From: a bacterium C-53
Lineage (GTDB): Bacteria; Bacillota; Clostridia; Lachnospirales; Lachnospiraceae
Direction of reading: 5' to 3'
DNA length: 64,000 nucleotides
Assembly: GCA_003612525.1 (NCBI GenBank)
Contig: RAZD01000005.1
Span: 1 to 64,000, forward strand
Of the stretch, positions 53,703-62,822 are shown piece by piece. A program made the translations under genes and the position numbers. The notes beneath the pieces were generated by a model. It was not told the DNA's origin. It searched no databases and saw only the letters and a program-made list of their open reading frames with translations. How positions within the stretch are numbered: the stretch's first letter is position 1; each line of letters begins with the position of its first letter.

Positions 53703-55487
53703 ATGAAAAATTTAAGAGTCAGACACAAACTTGATCTCATTCTGGTCGTCATATTAATTATGATTATTTCTTCGGCGGGATGTGCACTGAATGGAATTGA
53801 TCAGTTGAAAAAACGTGCCATTGAGACTCTGGAACAGGAGGTTCGGGCCGGGTATGACGATAATGTGAGACAGCAGGTGGAAAATGCGATTTCCATGCTG
53901 GATCATTATAACAGGTTGTACGAGTCGGGTGAGTGTACGCTGGAGGAAGCAAAGCAGCGGGGGGCCGATGTGCTGCGTGAACTTCGCTACGGTGAGGAGG
54001 GGTACTTTTGGGCGGATGATCTGGAAGGGAATAATATTGTACTTCTGGGCAGTGAGACAGAAGGAACGAATCGTATGAATGCTACCGATGCGGAAGGCTA
54101 CGCGATGATAAAGGATATTATTGCAAAAGGACAGGAACCGGAAGGGGGATTCTGTGATTACGTATTTCCGAAGGAAGGAGAGTCGGAGCCGAGTCCGAAG
54201 AGAAGCTATTCTAAATTATATGCACCTTTTGGCTGGGTAATCGGGACCGGTAATTATACGGATTACATAGATGCGAAGCTTGCGGAAGAAAATGTAGTGA
54301 TTCACGATACTGCGAATAAGTGGATTCGCTTTATGATGGGATGCGTCGCTTTCTTTTTTGCGTTAGCGATTGTGCTTACGATATATGTAATTGTAGATAT
54401 TACTTCGGCTATGAAGCGGGTGGTTGCTTTTCTGGGGAAACTTGAATCCGGAGATATGACCGAAAGGGCGGATGAGAAACAGGTAAAACGTAAAGATGAG
54501 TTTGGAAAGCTTTCCAGAGCAATGGATAATCTGTCCGGTGCGCTGGATGAGGTGCTTGGCAGTGTGAAAAAGGGGAGTCTGGGTCTTGCGGATGGTGTAG
54601 AACATGCCATCGCGAATGTGGATGAGCTGAACGGTGAGATTGAAGGGGTATCGGCAGCTACGGAAGAGCTTTCTGCCAGCATGCAGGAAACTGCCGCATC
54701 AGCGGCTCAGATCGAGACAATGTCTCAGGAAATTGAAACTGTATCCAAGAATATCGCGGTGCGTTCGCAGGAAGGCGCTGAGAAAGCCGTAAGTATTCAC
54801 GAGCGTGCGTTAAAGGCGATGAATACTACAAAAGACAGCAGACAAAAGGCGGATATGATTGGCAATGAGATCAGTAAAAGCCTTCGTAAAGCTCTGGCGG
54901 GTGCCAAAGTGGTTGAACAGATTGACGTCCTTGCACAATCAATTATGAATATTACTTCGCAGACAAATCTTCTGGCATTGAATGCATCGATTGAGGCGGC
55001 AAGAGCCGGGGAAGCGGGGAAAGGGTTTGCGGTTGTAGCGGATGAGATACGTGAGCTTGCGGAACAGTCAAAGAAGACCGTGGAAAATATACAGCGGGTG
55101 ACAGGGGATGTCACAGGGGCTGTTGAAAATCTTTCCAATGATTCTTCCAGACTTCTGAATTTTGTGACGGAAGATGTTACAAAGTATTTTGACTATTTCC
55201 TCAGAGTGGCGGATGCATATAATGAGGATGCGGCTTATGTGGATGAACTGGTGACGGATTTCAGTGCAATATCCGAGGAGCTTTTGGCTTCAATTGATGG
55301 TGTTCTTCAGTCCATCAGTGATGTAAGCAAAGCGGCGAACGAGGGTGCGCTTGGTACGTCGGAGATAGCGGAGAGAAGCGCTACTGTGGCGGATCGGTCC
55401 AGCCGGCTTCTTGAAGTGGTAAAGAATGTGGGTGCGACAGCGGAAGAGCTGAAGCTGCATGTGGAGAAATTTACAATAAGCGCTTAG
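53703..55487 (+). CDS. Methyl-accepting chemotaxis protein with Cache sensor
   Basis: A 594-residue transmembrane receptor: helix at residues 11-30, a single-Cache-2-like periplasm-side domain (~35-195; [32 protein letters not shown]), second helix near 205-230 ([21 protein letters not shown]), HAMP, then the signalling coiled coil with the hairpin tip [27 protein letters not shown]. It would signal through CheA/CheW to flagella, implying a motile cell. Ligand unknown, although such Cache domains often bind small carboxylates. Confidence 0.92.
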   Translation: MKNLRVRHKLDLILVVILIMIISSAGCALNGIDQLKKRAIETLEQEVRAGYDDNVRQQVENAISMLDHYNRLYESGECTLEEAKQRGADVLRELRYGEEGYFWADDLEGNNIVLLGSETEGTNRMNATDAEGYAMIKDIIAKGQEPEGGFCDYVFPKEGESEPSPKRSYSKLYAPFGWVIGTGNYTDYIDAKLAEENVVIHDTANKWIRFMMGCVAFFFALAIVLTIYVIVDITSAMKRVVAFLGKLESGDMTERADEKQVKRKDEFGKLSRAMDNLSGALDEVLGSVKKGSLGLADGVEHAIANVDELNGEIEGVSAATEELSASMQETAASAAQIETMSQEIETVSKNIAVRSQEGAEKAVSIHERALKAMNTTKDSRQKADMIGNEISKSLRKALAGAKVVEQIDVLAQSIMNITSQTNLLALNASIEAARAGEAGKGFAVVADEIRELAEQSKKTVENIQRVTGDVTGAVENLSNDSSRLLNFVTEDVTKYFDYFLRVADAYNEDAAYVDELVTDFSAISEELLASIDGVLQSISDVSKAANEGALGTSEIAERSATVADRSSRLLEVVKNVGATAEELKLHVEKFTISA

Positions 55488-55495
55488 GGCGTTAT

Positions 55496-55532
55496 GGCTT
55501 CGGGGTAATTCCCGAAGCCGGTTTTTTATTTT
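55496..55532 (+). terminator. Intrinsic terminator after the chemoreceptor gene
   Basis: GGCTTCGGG (55,496-55,504) and CCCGAAGCC (55,511-55,519), followed by GGTTTTTTATTTT. Confidence 0.88.
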
Positions 55533-55562
55533 AAATTTCTGGAAGTTTTTTCAGAAATGGGG

Positions 55563-55591
55563 TTGACATTTTTTTGATTATGATATACAAT
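55563..55591 (+). promoter_or_regulatory. Sigma-A promoter of the tRNA-Phe/Gly/Gly cluster
   Basis: TTGACA at 55,563-55,568, 17-base spacer, TACAAT at 55,586-55,591. A start near 55,598 leaves about 48 bases to tRNA-Phe. Confidence 0.8.
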
Positions 55592-55645
55592 ATCTTTTGT
55601 TCGCGGCAGTAATATTTCATGCGGATAAGGAAAAGATGACCGGAC

Positions 55646-55718
<73 letters not shown>

Positions 55719-55728
55719 TTGTGAATAT

Positions 55729-55799
55729 GCGGGTGTAGTTCAATGGTAGAACACTAGCCTTCCAAGCTAGATACGTGGGTTCGATTCCCATCACCCGCT
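55729..55799 (+). tRNA. tRNA-Gly (TCC)
   Basis: Acceptor GCGGGTG pairs with CACCCGC, anticodon stem CTAGC/GCTAG with loop CTTCCAA (anticodon TCC), T-loop TTCGATT. Confidence 0.95.
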
Positions 55800-55805
55800 T
55801 TTGAT

Positions 55806-55878
55806 GCGATAGTGGCGTAGTTGGTAACGCGCGACCTTGCCAAGGTCGAGACCGCGGGTTCGAGCCCCGTCTATCGCT
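55806..55878 (+). tRNA. tRNA-Gly (GCC)
   Basis: Acceptor GCGATAG pairs with CTATCGC, anticodon stem CGACC/GGTCG with loop TTGCCAA (anticodon GCC), T-loop TTCGAGC. Second glycine tRNA in the cluster. Confidence 0.95.
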
Positions 55879-55887
55879 CTATAGAAG

Positions 55888-55926
55888 CTCTCAGGACCTT
55901 AAATGTAAGGTTCTGGGAGTTTTTTC
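55888..55926 (+). terminator. Intrinsic terminator after the tRNA cluster
   Basis: CTCTCAGGACCTT (55,888-55,900) pairs with AAGGTTCTGGGAG (55,907-55,919) with two G-U pairs, followed by TTTTTTC. Confidence 0.88.
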
Positions 55927-55942
55927 TTATGCTATTTTTTTC

Positions 55943-55971
55943 GTGCAATCAAATATAAGTTGTGATATAAT
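55943..55971 (+). promoter_or_regulatory. Candidate promoter of the exported-protein genes
   Basis: TATAAT at 55,966-55,971 with GTGCAA 17 bases upstream. The -10 is perfect and the -35 poor. The next 85 bases form a structured leader. Confidence 0.5.
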
Positions 55972-55998
55972 GTCTGAAAAGAATAGTAAGGGAGATTT

Positions 55999-56040
55999 GA
56001 ACCCGGAAAACCAAAAGTTTTGCGGGTCTTTGCCCGTAAA
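55999..56040 (+). promoter_or_regulatory. Structured leader with alternative hairpins
   Basis: ACCCGGAAAAC-CAAAA-GTTTTGCGGGT forms one stem (one G-G mismatch). Its 3' arm CGGG could instead pair with the CCCG 6 bases further on (CGGGTCTTTGCCCG). Mutually exclusive pairings before the start codon hint at control, but no known riboswitch class was recognised. Confidence 0.35.
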
Positions 56041-56063
56041 GTAATGAATCAGGAGAAAAGGCA

Positions 56064-57752
56064 ATGCATAAAAATATACTTTTAAATAGCAGAAGAAGAA
56101 AATTTATAGCAGTGATGCTGGGGTTCGTTTTAATGATGAATCTTTCACTACCTGCACTGGCAGAAGAGGTTGTTACAGATCTTCAGGGGACTGCGCAGGA
56201 TATTCAGGAGTCCGTATCGGCAGAAGAGATTCCGGAAGAACCGCCCGTTGAGGAAGAACAGGAATCTCCGGTGGTTTCCGGAACGGATGGGGAAGAGACG
56301 ACGGAAGAGATCATAGAGGTGCCGGTCGAAGAGGAGACTGTTTCCGACAATGAGTTGGAGGAGCTGCCTGTGGGAACAGTAAGCCCGACTGACGGAACAG
56401 TGACACCTTTTGATGGAAGTGAGCTTGTGGGACACAGTGCAAAGCTTTCACAGAAAAGCATTACGCTTTATCTTGCAAAGAAGAATCCGACGGCAGAGAC
56501 AATCTGCTATTTCAACTCATTTGGAGATTATGAGATTCAGGAAGGCTCTCTTTTGCCTACAAAGGTTAATAAAATTCCATATGCGCCGAAATTATCATTG
56601 GAAAGTATTTCATACAATGGACTGCCCGCATTTAAAATTACGGCATCAGGCAATGCTGCATCCGTGAAAAAGGGAACGTATACGTATAAACTGAAAGCTT
56701 ATGATAAAGAACGGAAAGAGGAGTTAAAAGCAGTTACTCTGAAAGTTCTGGTCAAAGCGGAAACGGTCTATCCGGCTATGCAGATCAATACGACAAAAGT
56801 TGTCCTGAATGAGCAGCTGGCAGGAGATTATGCGTATGTCTATGCTGTGACGGAGGGGGCCAAAATACAACCGCTTAACAATATTGACAATCCGGCAAAA
56901 GTGGGAAAAGGGCTGGATGTACGGCTTGTAAACGAGAATACAGCAAGGATTACGATTAAAGACAAAGCGGCGAAAGGAAGCGCATTAAAGGCGACGCTCT
57001 ATTTTTACTACGGTCCCGAGTGGAATTATAAAGTAGTGAAAAAGACGATTTCGGCGAAGCGTGTGTCAAAGGAACCGAAAATAACGCTGACAGCAAAATC
57101 GGGCAATAAACTGGACGCTGTACAACGCATGGCCTATGATGCGCAGTATGTGCCTAAAATTTCAAATACGGGATTTGTGCTGAAAGATGTCCGTATCTCA
57201 GACCCTGATCAAAATGAATTTAACAGACAGTTCCTGCTTGAGAAGGAGCGTGACGGCAACGGGGATATCCGATCTGTTACGGTGCGTCTGAAAGAGGATG
57301 CAAAGATATATCCAGAGACCAGAAACTATGGAATTGTGTATACGCTTCATGGACCGGGAAATGATGCAAAGGAATTCAGTGGAACAATTCCTGCGAAGAT
57401 TAAGACCGTCCAATCGAATGTAACCATGAAAAATAAAACGAAGGCATCCTTAAAACTGTCTCTGTCACAGGGGGCTTCTGGTGCGGTATGCTATATGGTG
57501 AACAGTCCGGTATTTGCATCGATCAGTGAGGAGTCCATAGTTGAAAATTTCAATGTTAAAATACCTCAGGGGGCGTTTACAACGAAAGTGACAGTAGATC
57601 CATATGGCCATCTGGCAATGCTGGAGATTCAGGCGGATGCTTCGAAAGTCAGTGTAGGAAAGAAATATACGTTGAATTATCTCGTATATCCAAATGGCGG
57701 TAGCGGCAGCAAGTGTGCAAAACTGAAAATTAATGTTTCTATAAAAGAATAA
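56064..57752 (+). CDS. Unknown exported protein with acidic linker
   Basis: A 562-residue protein. A signal peptide with a basic start (NSRRRKFIAVMLGFVLMMNLSLPALA) is cut after ALA. Residues ~32-110 are a Glu/Val/Pro-rich linker, probably wall-spanning. The remainder shows beta-rich blocks of roughly 85-100 residues (KGTYTYKLKAYDKERKEELKAVTLKVLVKA), which suggests tandem Ig-like folds. No wall anchor or catalytic motif seen. It precedes the papain-like protease by 31 bases and is probably co-transcribed with it. Confidence 0.7.
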   Translation: MHKNILLNSRRRKFIAVMLGFVLMMNLSLPALAEEVVTDLQGTAQDIQESVSAEEIPEEPPVEEEQESPVVSGTDGEETTEEIIEVPVEEETVSDNELEELPVGTVSPTDGTVTPFDGSELVGHSAKLSQKSITLYLAKKNPTAETICYFNSFGDYEIQEGSLLPTKVNKIPYAPKLSLESISYNGLPAFKITASGNAASVKKGTYTYKLKAYDKERKEELKAVTLKVLVKAETVYPAMQINTTKVVLNEQLAGDYAYVYAVTEGAKIQPLNNIDNPAKVGKGLDVRLVNENTARITIKDKAAKGSALKATLYFYYGPEWNYKVVKKTISAKRVSKEPKITLTAKSGNKLDAVQRMAYDAQYVPKISNTGFVLKDVRISDPDQNEFNRQFLLEKERDGNGDIRSVTVRLKEDAKIYPETRNYGIVYTLHGPGNDAKEFSGTIPAKIKTVQSNVTMKNKTKASLKLSLSQGASGAVCYMVNSPVFASISEESIVENFNVKIPQGAFTTKVTVDPYGHLAMLEIQADASKVSVGKKYTLNYLVYPNGGSGSKCAKLKINVSIKE

Positions 57753-57783
57753 AGAGCAAGTTTCAGAAAGGTGTGGTTAATTT

Positions 57784-60700
57784 ATGGGGTTAAAGCGGTG
57801 GAATAAAATACTGGCAGCATTCCTCTGTTTTTCAATGGCGTTTTCAGAACCATCGGCGATGGTTCTGGCTTCGCCTGTGGTGGAAGAATCTATAGCGGAA
57901 GAGGGCGAGATTGTTTCCGGGGAAGCTGACAGCGGAGATTCTGTCCAGGGGGATGTTATTTCAGAAAATCTTGTTCAGGAAGACAGTACATCAGACAATG
58001 CGGCTTCAGACAATATGATTTCGGACAATGTGGTTCCCGAAAATACGGAATCCGAAAATGAGATCGCCGCTCCTGACGATACTGTTCCGGACAGCGAAGC
58101 GGCTGAAGAGGGCGTGCTGAACGATACGACCGAGGAGATTGAAGTATCGACAGCCAGTGTATCTGAAGACGGTGTGTCAGAAAATACCATATCCATCAAT
58201 GCGGTATCCGATAATGCTGCAGAAACCGAATATTATGGTGTTATGCCGGATGATCTTGTGATTGAGAGTCTGGAAGAGCAGCTGGGAAGCGGAAGAAGTG
58301 CAGTAGCGCGTTCCGCATCATTATATGAAGATGTGACGGGTGCGGAACTTCCGGCGCAATATGATGCGCGTAACTATGGTTACGTAACAGAACCCCGCCA
58401 TCAATCAAATTCTTTGTTATGCTGGGCGTTCTCAGCCTCAAGCGTGATAGAAAGCAATATGCTGAAAAAGCAGTTTGAAGGCGCGGACAAAGATACGCTT
58501 CAGATCTCCCCGGGACATCTTGGCTATTTCTTCTACCATCATGTGGATGATGAGCTGGGCGGAACGGCAGGAGCTTCCATACAAGTTGAAGGAACAAATG
58601 AAAATTATTACACACGCGGGGGTAATACGATTTGTGCTACATTTGAACTCGCAGGATGGGTGGGTCCTGTGGAAGAAGCAAAGGCGCCTTTTGTAGATGG
58701 GCGTGCAACGGAATACGATGATAGCATTGCTTACGATGATATCTCCCATATGCAGAATGCGTATTGGGTGAAAGCGAGCGATAAAGATTACATAAAGGCG
58801 CTGATTACGGAATTTGGTTCGGTTACTGTAAACTGCAAAATGGAAGACAGTGGTAAAAATATTATAAAATGTGACGATGGCACGGCGTCTTATTTTTATC
58901 AGGGAACGGATAAGGTAAATCATGCGATCACAATTATCGGATGGGATGATAATTACCCGAAAAGTAATTTTAAATCATGCGGGAATACGGATACTTCGAA
59001 CAATAATAGGCCTGCATCGGAAGATGGAGCATGGCTGATTAAGGACAGTTACGGGAATGACGGTAATAGAGTTAATGGCTGCTTTTATATGTCGTATGAG
59101 GATGCGGCGCTTGGCATAGACAGCAATAAGGCGGTCGTTTACGATGTAGAGGGCGCTGATAATTACGATCATAATTATTTTTATGATGCTGCATGTGGAC
59201 TCCAGACAATGGCATTCAGAGATTCGATCTATGGTGCGAATGTATTTCAGGCAAAGGGAAATAAAGAAACAGGCGGTGAAAGTATTGAAGCGGTTTCTTT
59301 TGCGACGGCAAGCACGGCAGCTTCTTACAGTATCCAGATTTATACGGGGCTTAGAAGCCCGCAGGAAAATCCGACAAGCGGAAGAGCTGTATTTGCAGAA
59401 CCGCAGACGGGTAGTTTTGCCTATGCGGGATACCATACTGTAAAACTTGATACGCCGGTTATGGTGCCGGAGGGAGAATATTTTTCCGTAGTCATTTCTT
59501 TGGAGAAGGAAGATGGCACCGTTTCATTTATGACGGATGAGAGCTATTCCAACGGATGGGCCAAATATACGGCGGCTGTTGAGCCGGGAAGAAGTTTTTA
59601 TGGGACGGATGGCCTGGAATGGACAGATGCGGCGAAGCGTGTGACTCAGGGTGAGCAGCGCCCCAGTGTGATGCGTATCAAAGCTTTTACAAGGGACAGT
59701 GAGATGATCGGGCCGTATTATGTCGATGCGGATATGGTACCCGATATAAAACCTCAGACATATACCGGGGAGCAGATTATTCCAGATGTCAAAGTTTATT
59801 ACGGTACAAGAGAGCTGAAGAAGGGCATAGACTATTCGATCAGTTACGGAAGGAATATTGAGGTCGGAAAAAATGCCGGCAGCGTCACGATTCGCGGAAT
59901 CGGAAATTACATTACGGAGAGTACGATTACAAAACGATTTAATATTGTTAAGAAAAATATCAATGATGAAGAGATCCGCATTGAAGGATTGGAGGACTGT
60001 TATTATAATGGCGCAGCGCAGAAGCCGGTTAAGGTTTATCATAATGACCGCCTTCTTGCGGATAAGTCCGTAAGGATTACGTACAGAAAGAACAGAAATG
60101 AAGGAACGGCATATGTGACGATTAAGGGGCGCGGCAATTATACAGGCAGCCGCAAGGCAACGTTCAAAATCAGGAGACATGATGTTGCTTCAGGAACAAT
60201 TTCCGTGAATCAGATCAGGGATGTAAGCTATGCCGGAAAGCCGATACAGGTGCGGCCTGAGGTCAGGGATTCGAAGACCGGAATGACATTAAAGCTGAAC
60301 CGTGATTATACGTTGTTATATCGAAGGAATGTCATGCCCGGAACTGCTTCTGTGACTGTAACCGGCAAGGGCGGATACGGCGGCAGTACGACGCTTGAAT
60401 TCAGAATTCTTGGGCGGGATATCGCGAAGCTTCCTATGAGTACGATAAAGTCACAGCCATATAATGGTGGTGAGGAAATACGCCCTGATGTAATCATAAA
60501 AGACGGAAAAGATACGCTTAAGGAAAATGTACATTTTACCGCTGTATATTCTAATAATTTTAATGCAGGTACGGCGAAAATTAATATAGAAGGAAAAGAC
60601 GGTACGATTTACGAAGGAACTTCGAGAACCGTGACTTTCACAATCGCCCCGGTAAATGTTGCGACCGGAGTCAAACTCAGCCGTGTGGGAGATAAGACAT

Positions 60701-62403
60701 ATGTAAGTGGAAAAGGATTCTATACACAGGAACCTGTTCTGACACTGCCAAATGGCAAGGTGCTGACGGAGGACACTGACTATACCATAAGGTATGCGGA
60801 CAATACGGCGCGTGGAAATGCGACAATGACGATCAGCGGGGTTGGACCGAATTATACAGGAAGTGTTGTGAAAAATTTCCAAATCACGGACCGAACGAGT
60901 CTTGCGGATTATTCCGATGCCAATATAGTGGTTACCGGTTTCACCTATGACAGAAAATATCTGTATGATAAGAGGGATCCGGGGAAAGATGGGGAAGGAA
61001 AGAGGAAGAAATTTGAGGCAAAACCGGAGCTTACGGTTAGCTACAGAGGGGTAAAACTTGAGGAGGGAAAAGATTATACGATTTCTTACCGCAACTGCGA
61101 CCGGGTAGGAACAGCCCAGGCGGTGATTACGGCAGTGCCGGGGGGAAGATTTGCGGGAACGAGAATTGAAGAGTATTTTATCATCGGACGCCCTATTTTT
61201 CCGCTGGGGCTTGATGTCGGGTTTGCTTTAAATGATCCTGTGGATAAAGTATATACGGGAAGTGAAATATTCCAGAACCTTGTTTTAACAGAGCGCATCA
61301 GAAATACGTCAAATGACAAGATTATTTCTTTCCAGCGTAAAGAGGGAACGACTTATACTGTGGAGTATCGTGATAATGTCAATGCGGGCAAGGCGACTTA
61401 TACAATTACAGGAATCAATGATTATTCCGGAAGCGAAGAATTTGAATTCCGGATAGAGCCGAAAAACCTGGAAACATGTGTGGCGTCGAAAGTCAAAACT
61501 CAGCGTTATACGGGTGAGCCGATCTGTCCGAACGTATATTTGAAATGCGGGAAAAATTATCTTGTCGAGGGAAAAGATTACGACGTAGAATATTTTGATA
61601 ATAAGAATGAGGGCAGGGCAAGTATAGTGCTTACTGCCTGCAAGGACAGTCAGAACTTTGTCGGAGCAAAGACAATCAGCTTTGCAATTAAAAAGACGCC
61701 TTTAAGTTCGCTTAAATATGGAAGTGATATTGACGAGATTGAAGATCAGGTTTATGACGGCACACAGAAGACTCCGGTTCCCGTACTGAGCTACTGCGGG
61801 CGGGTGATACCGGAAGACCAGTATGCCGTTACGTACGGATTAAATAAGAAGATCGGCTGGGGTACGATTACGGTTACGGCGCTTCCAAGCGGTGATTTCT
61901 CGGGAAAGAAAGTGATACGTTTCCGGATTAATGGAAAGAGTTTCAATGTGGCAACCGCTTATGATGGCGAGGAGGCTGTTTATACTGGAAAAGCGCTTCG
62001 CCCGGTGGTAAACCAGATTATGACACTTGATGGTGAGACGCTTACAAAAGGGAAGGATTATAAAATAAAATATAAGAAGAGTGTTGATGCAGGAGAAGGT
62101 TATCTGTATCTGCAGGGACTCGGGGATTATAAGGGTTCCGTAAAACTGCTCAGCTATAAGGTCCAGCCGCGTATGGTGCAGAGCTGTATCATAAAGGGAC
62201 TTGATAAAACGATTAAGAAAGGCGGTAAAAGGACCGTGCGCCCGCCTTTTACCGTGAAGGTCGATGGATGTAAACTGAAAAAGGGAAAAGACTATACCGT
62301 GACCTATATGAATAACCGGGCCGTGGGGACTGCGAGCATTGTGCTGCGGTTTGTGGGAAATTATGACGGGACGTATACCTATGATTTTACGATTCAGCGG
62401 TGA
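57784..62403 (+). CDS. Large secreted papain-like (C1) cysteine protease with about 11 Ig-like repeats
   Basis: A 1,539-residue exported protein with a signal peptide (residues 1-30), an Asp/Asn/Ser-rich linker (SDN/SEN repeats, ~45-145), then a C1-family protease: Gln207 and Cys213 in NSLLCWAFSAS, His380 in VNHAITIIGWDD. The third active-site position, usually Asn in 'KNSWG', reads Asp421 in WLIKDSYG. A beta-sandwich (~470-640) follows, then eleven repeats of 75-90 residues with the core 'YTG...P.V...G..L..G.DY...Y..N...G.A...I.G.G.Y.G'. It probably acts on proteins at the cell surface or in the gut lumen. Confidence 0.85.
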   Translation: MGLKRWNKILAAFLCFSMAFSEPSAMVLASPVVEESIAEEGEIVSGEADSGDSVQGDVISENLVQEDSTSDNAASDNMISDNVVPENTESENEIAAPDDTVPDSEAAEEGVLNDTTEEIEVSTASVSEDGVSENTISINAVSDNAAETEYYGVMPDDLVIESLEEQLGSGRSAVARSASLYEDVTGAELPAQYDARNYGYVTEPRHQSNSLLCWAFSASSVIESNMLKKQFEGADKDTLQISPGHLGYFFYHHVDDELGGTAGASIQVEGTNENYYTRGGNTICATFELAGWVGPVEEAKAPFVDGRATEYDDSIAYDDISHMQNAYWVKASDKDYIKALITEFGSVTVNCKMEDSGKNIIKCDDGTASYFYQGTDKVNHAITIIGWDDNYPKSNFKSCGNTDTSNNNRPASEDGAWLIKDSYGNDGNRVNGCFYMSYEDAALGIDSNKAVVYDVEGADNYDHNYFYDAACGLQTMAFRDSIYGANVFQAKGNKETGGESIEAVSFATASTAASYSIQIYTGLRSPQENPTSGRAVFAEPQTGSFAYAGYHTVKLDTPVMVPEGEYFSVVISLEKEDGTVSFMTDESYSNGWAKYTAAVEPGRSFYGTDGLEWTDAAKRVTQGEQRPSVMRIKAFTRDSEMIGPYYVDADMVPDIKPQTYTGEQIIPDVKVYYGTRELKKGIDYSISYGRNIEVGKNAGSVTIRGIGNYITESTITKRFNIVKKNINDEEIRIEGLEDCYYNGAAQKPVKVYHNDRLLADKSVRITYRKNRNEGTAYVTIKGRGNYTGSRKATFKIRRHDVASGTISVNQIRDVSYAGKPIQVRPEVRDSKTGMTLKLNRDYTLLYRRNVMPGTASVTVTGKGGYGGSTTLEFRILGRDIAKLPMSTIKSQPYNGGEEIRPDVIIKDGKDTLKENVHFTAVYSNNFNAGTAKINIEGKDGTIYEGTSRTVTFTIAPVNVATGVKLSRVGDKTYVSGKGFYTQEPVLTLPNGKVLTEDTDYTIRYADNTARGNATMTISGVGPNYTGSVVKNFQITDRTSLADYSDANIVVTGFTYDRKYLYDKRDPGKDGEGKRKKFEAKPELTVSYRGVKLEEGKDYTISYRNCDRVGTAQAVITAVPGGRFAGTRIEEYFIIGRPIFPLGLDVGFALNDPVDKVYTGSEIFQNLVLTERIRNTSNDKIISFQRKEGTTYTVEYRDNVNAGKATYTITGINDYSGSEEFEFRIEPKNLETCVASKVKTQRYTGEPICPNVYLKCGKNYLVEGKDYDVEYFDNKNEGRASIVLTACKDSQNFVGAKTISFAIKKTPLSSLKYGSDIDEIEDQVYDGTQKTPVPVLSYCGRVIPEDQYAVTYGLNKKIGWGTITVTALPSGDFSGKKVIRFRINGKSFNVATAYDGEEAVYTGKALRPVVNQIMTLDGETLTKGKDYKIKYKKSVDAGEGYLYLQGLGDYKGSVKLLSYKVQPRMVQSCIIKGLDKTIKKGGKRTVRPPFTVKVDGCKLKKGKDYTVTYMNNRAVGTASIVLRFVGNYDGTYTYDFTIQR

Positions 62404-62424
62404 AAATTGAAATTGAAAGTCTGG

Positions 62425-62461
62425 AGGCCGTACTTTTGCCAGTGGAAAGTACGGCCTTTTC
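62425..62461 (+). terminator. Intrinsic terminator after the protease gene
   Basis: AGGCCGTACTTT (62,425-62,436) pairs with AAAGTACGGCCT (62,446-62,457), followed by TTTTC; a perfect 12-bp stem. Confidence 0.92.
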
Positions 62462-62710
62462 TCATGATTTTGGGCAAAAGTATGAGGAAATTATTTGAAG
62501 AAAATACACAAATACGGGACTGCCCGTTTCTGAAAGGACCGCAAGGGAATATATGGAAGACAGAGGCACTGAACCATGCCGATACGGAGGCTGTTTACTG
62601 GTACGGGGCCCCGGGATGGAGGATAGCTGTTTTGGCAGGATTTCTGCAAATTGATGGAAAACAGGGATTTATTTTGGACAATATTTCCTCACATTCTTTT
62701 GACAAAACTG
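62462..62710 (+). other. Intergenic stretch without supported gene
   Basis: About 250 bases between terminator and next promoter. An open frame from 62,407 to 62,736 crosses it, but it starts before and runs through the terminator stem, has no ribosome site and resembles nothing known. No other element was found. Confidence 0.5.
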
Positions 62711-62739
62711 TTGACATTTGGGGCGTTCGGAGTTAAAGT
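62711..62739 (+). promoter_or_regulatory. Sigma-A promoter of the right-edge exported-protein gene
   Basis: A perfect TTGACA at 62,711-62,716, 17-base spacer and TAAAGT at 62,734-62,739. AAGGAGG lies at 62,806-62,812, ahead of the ATG. Confidence 0.65.
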
Positions 62740-62822
62740 AAATAAGAATAGTGTCGATACGTATTAAATACATATCAAGACAAAAATAACAAACTAAAAG
62801 AATTCAAGGAGGTATGATTGAG

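Noticed and set aside
59524-60180. 218-residue open frame on the minus strand
   Set aside because: Antisense to the repeat region of the protease gene; shadow of repeated codons.
62407-62736. 109-residue open frame between the protease and the last gene
   Set aside because: It starts at TTG directly before and reads through a perfect terminator stem, has no ribosome site and matches no family.
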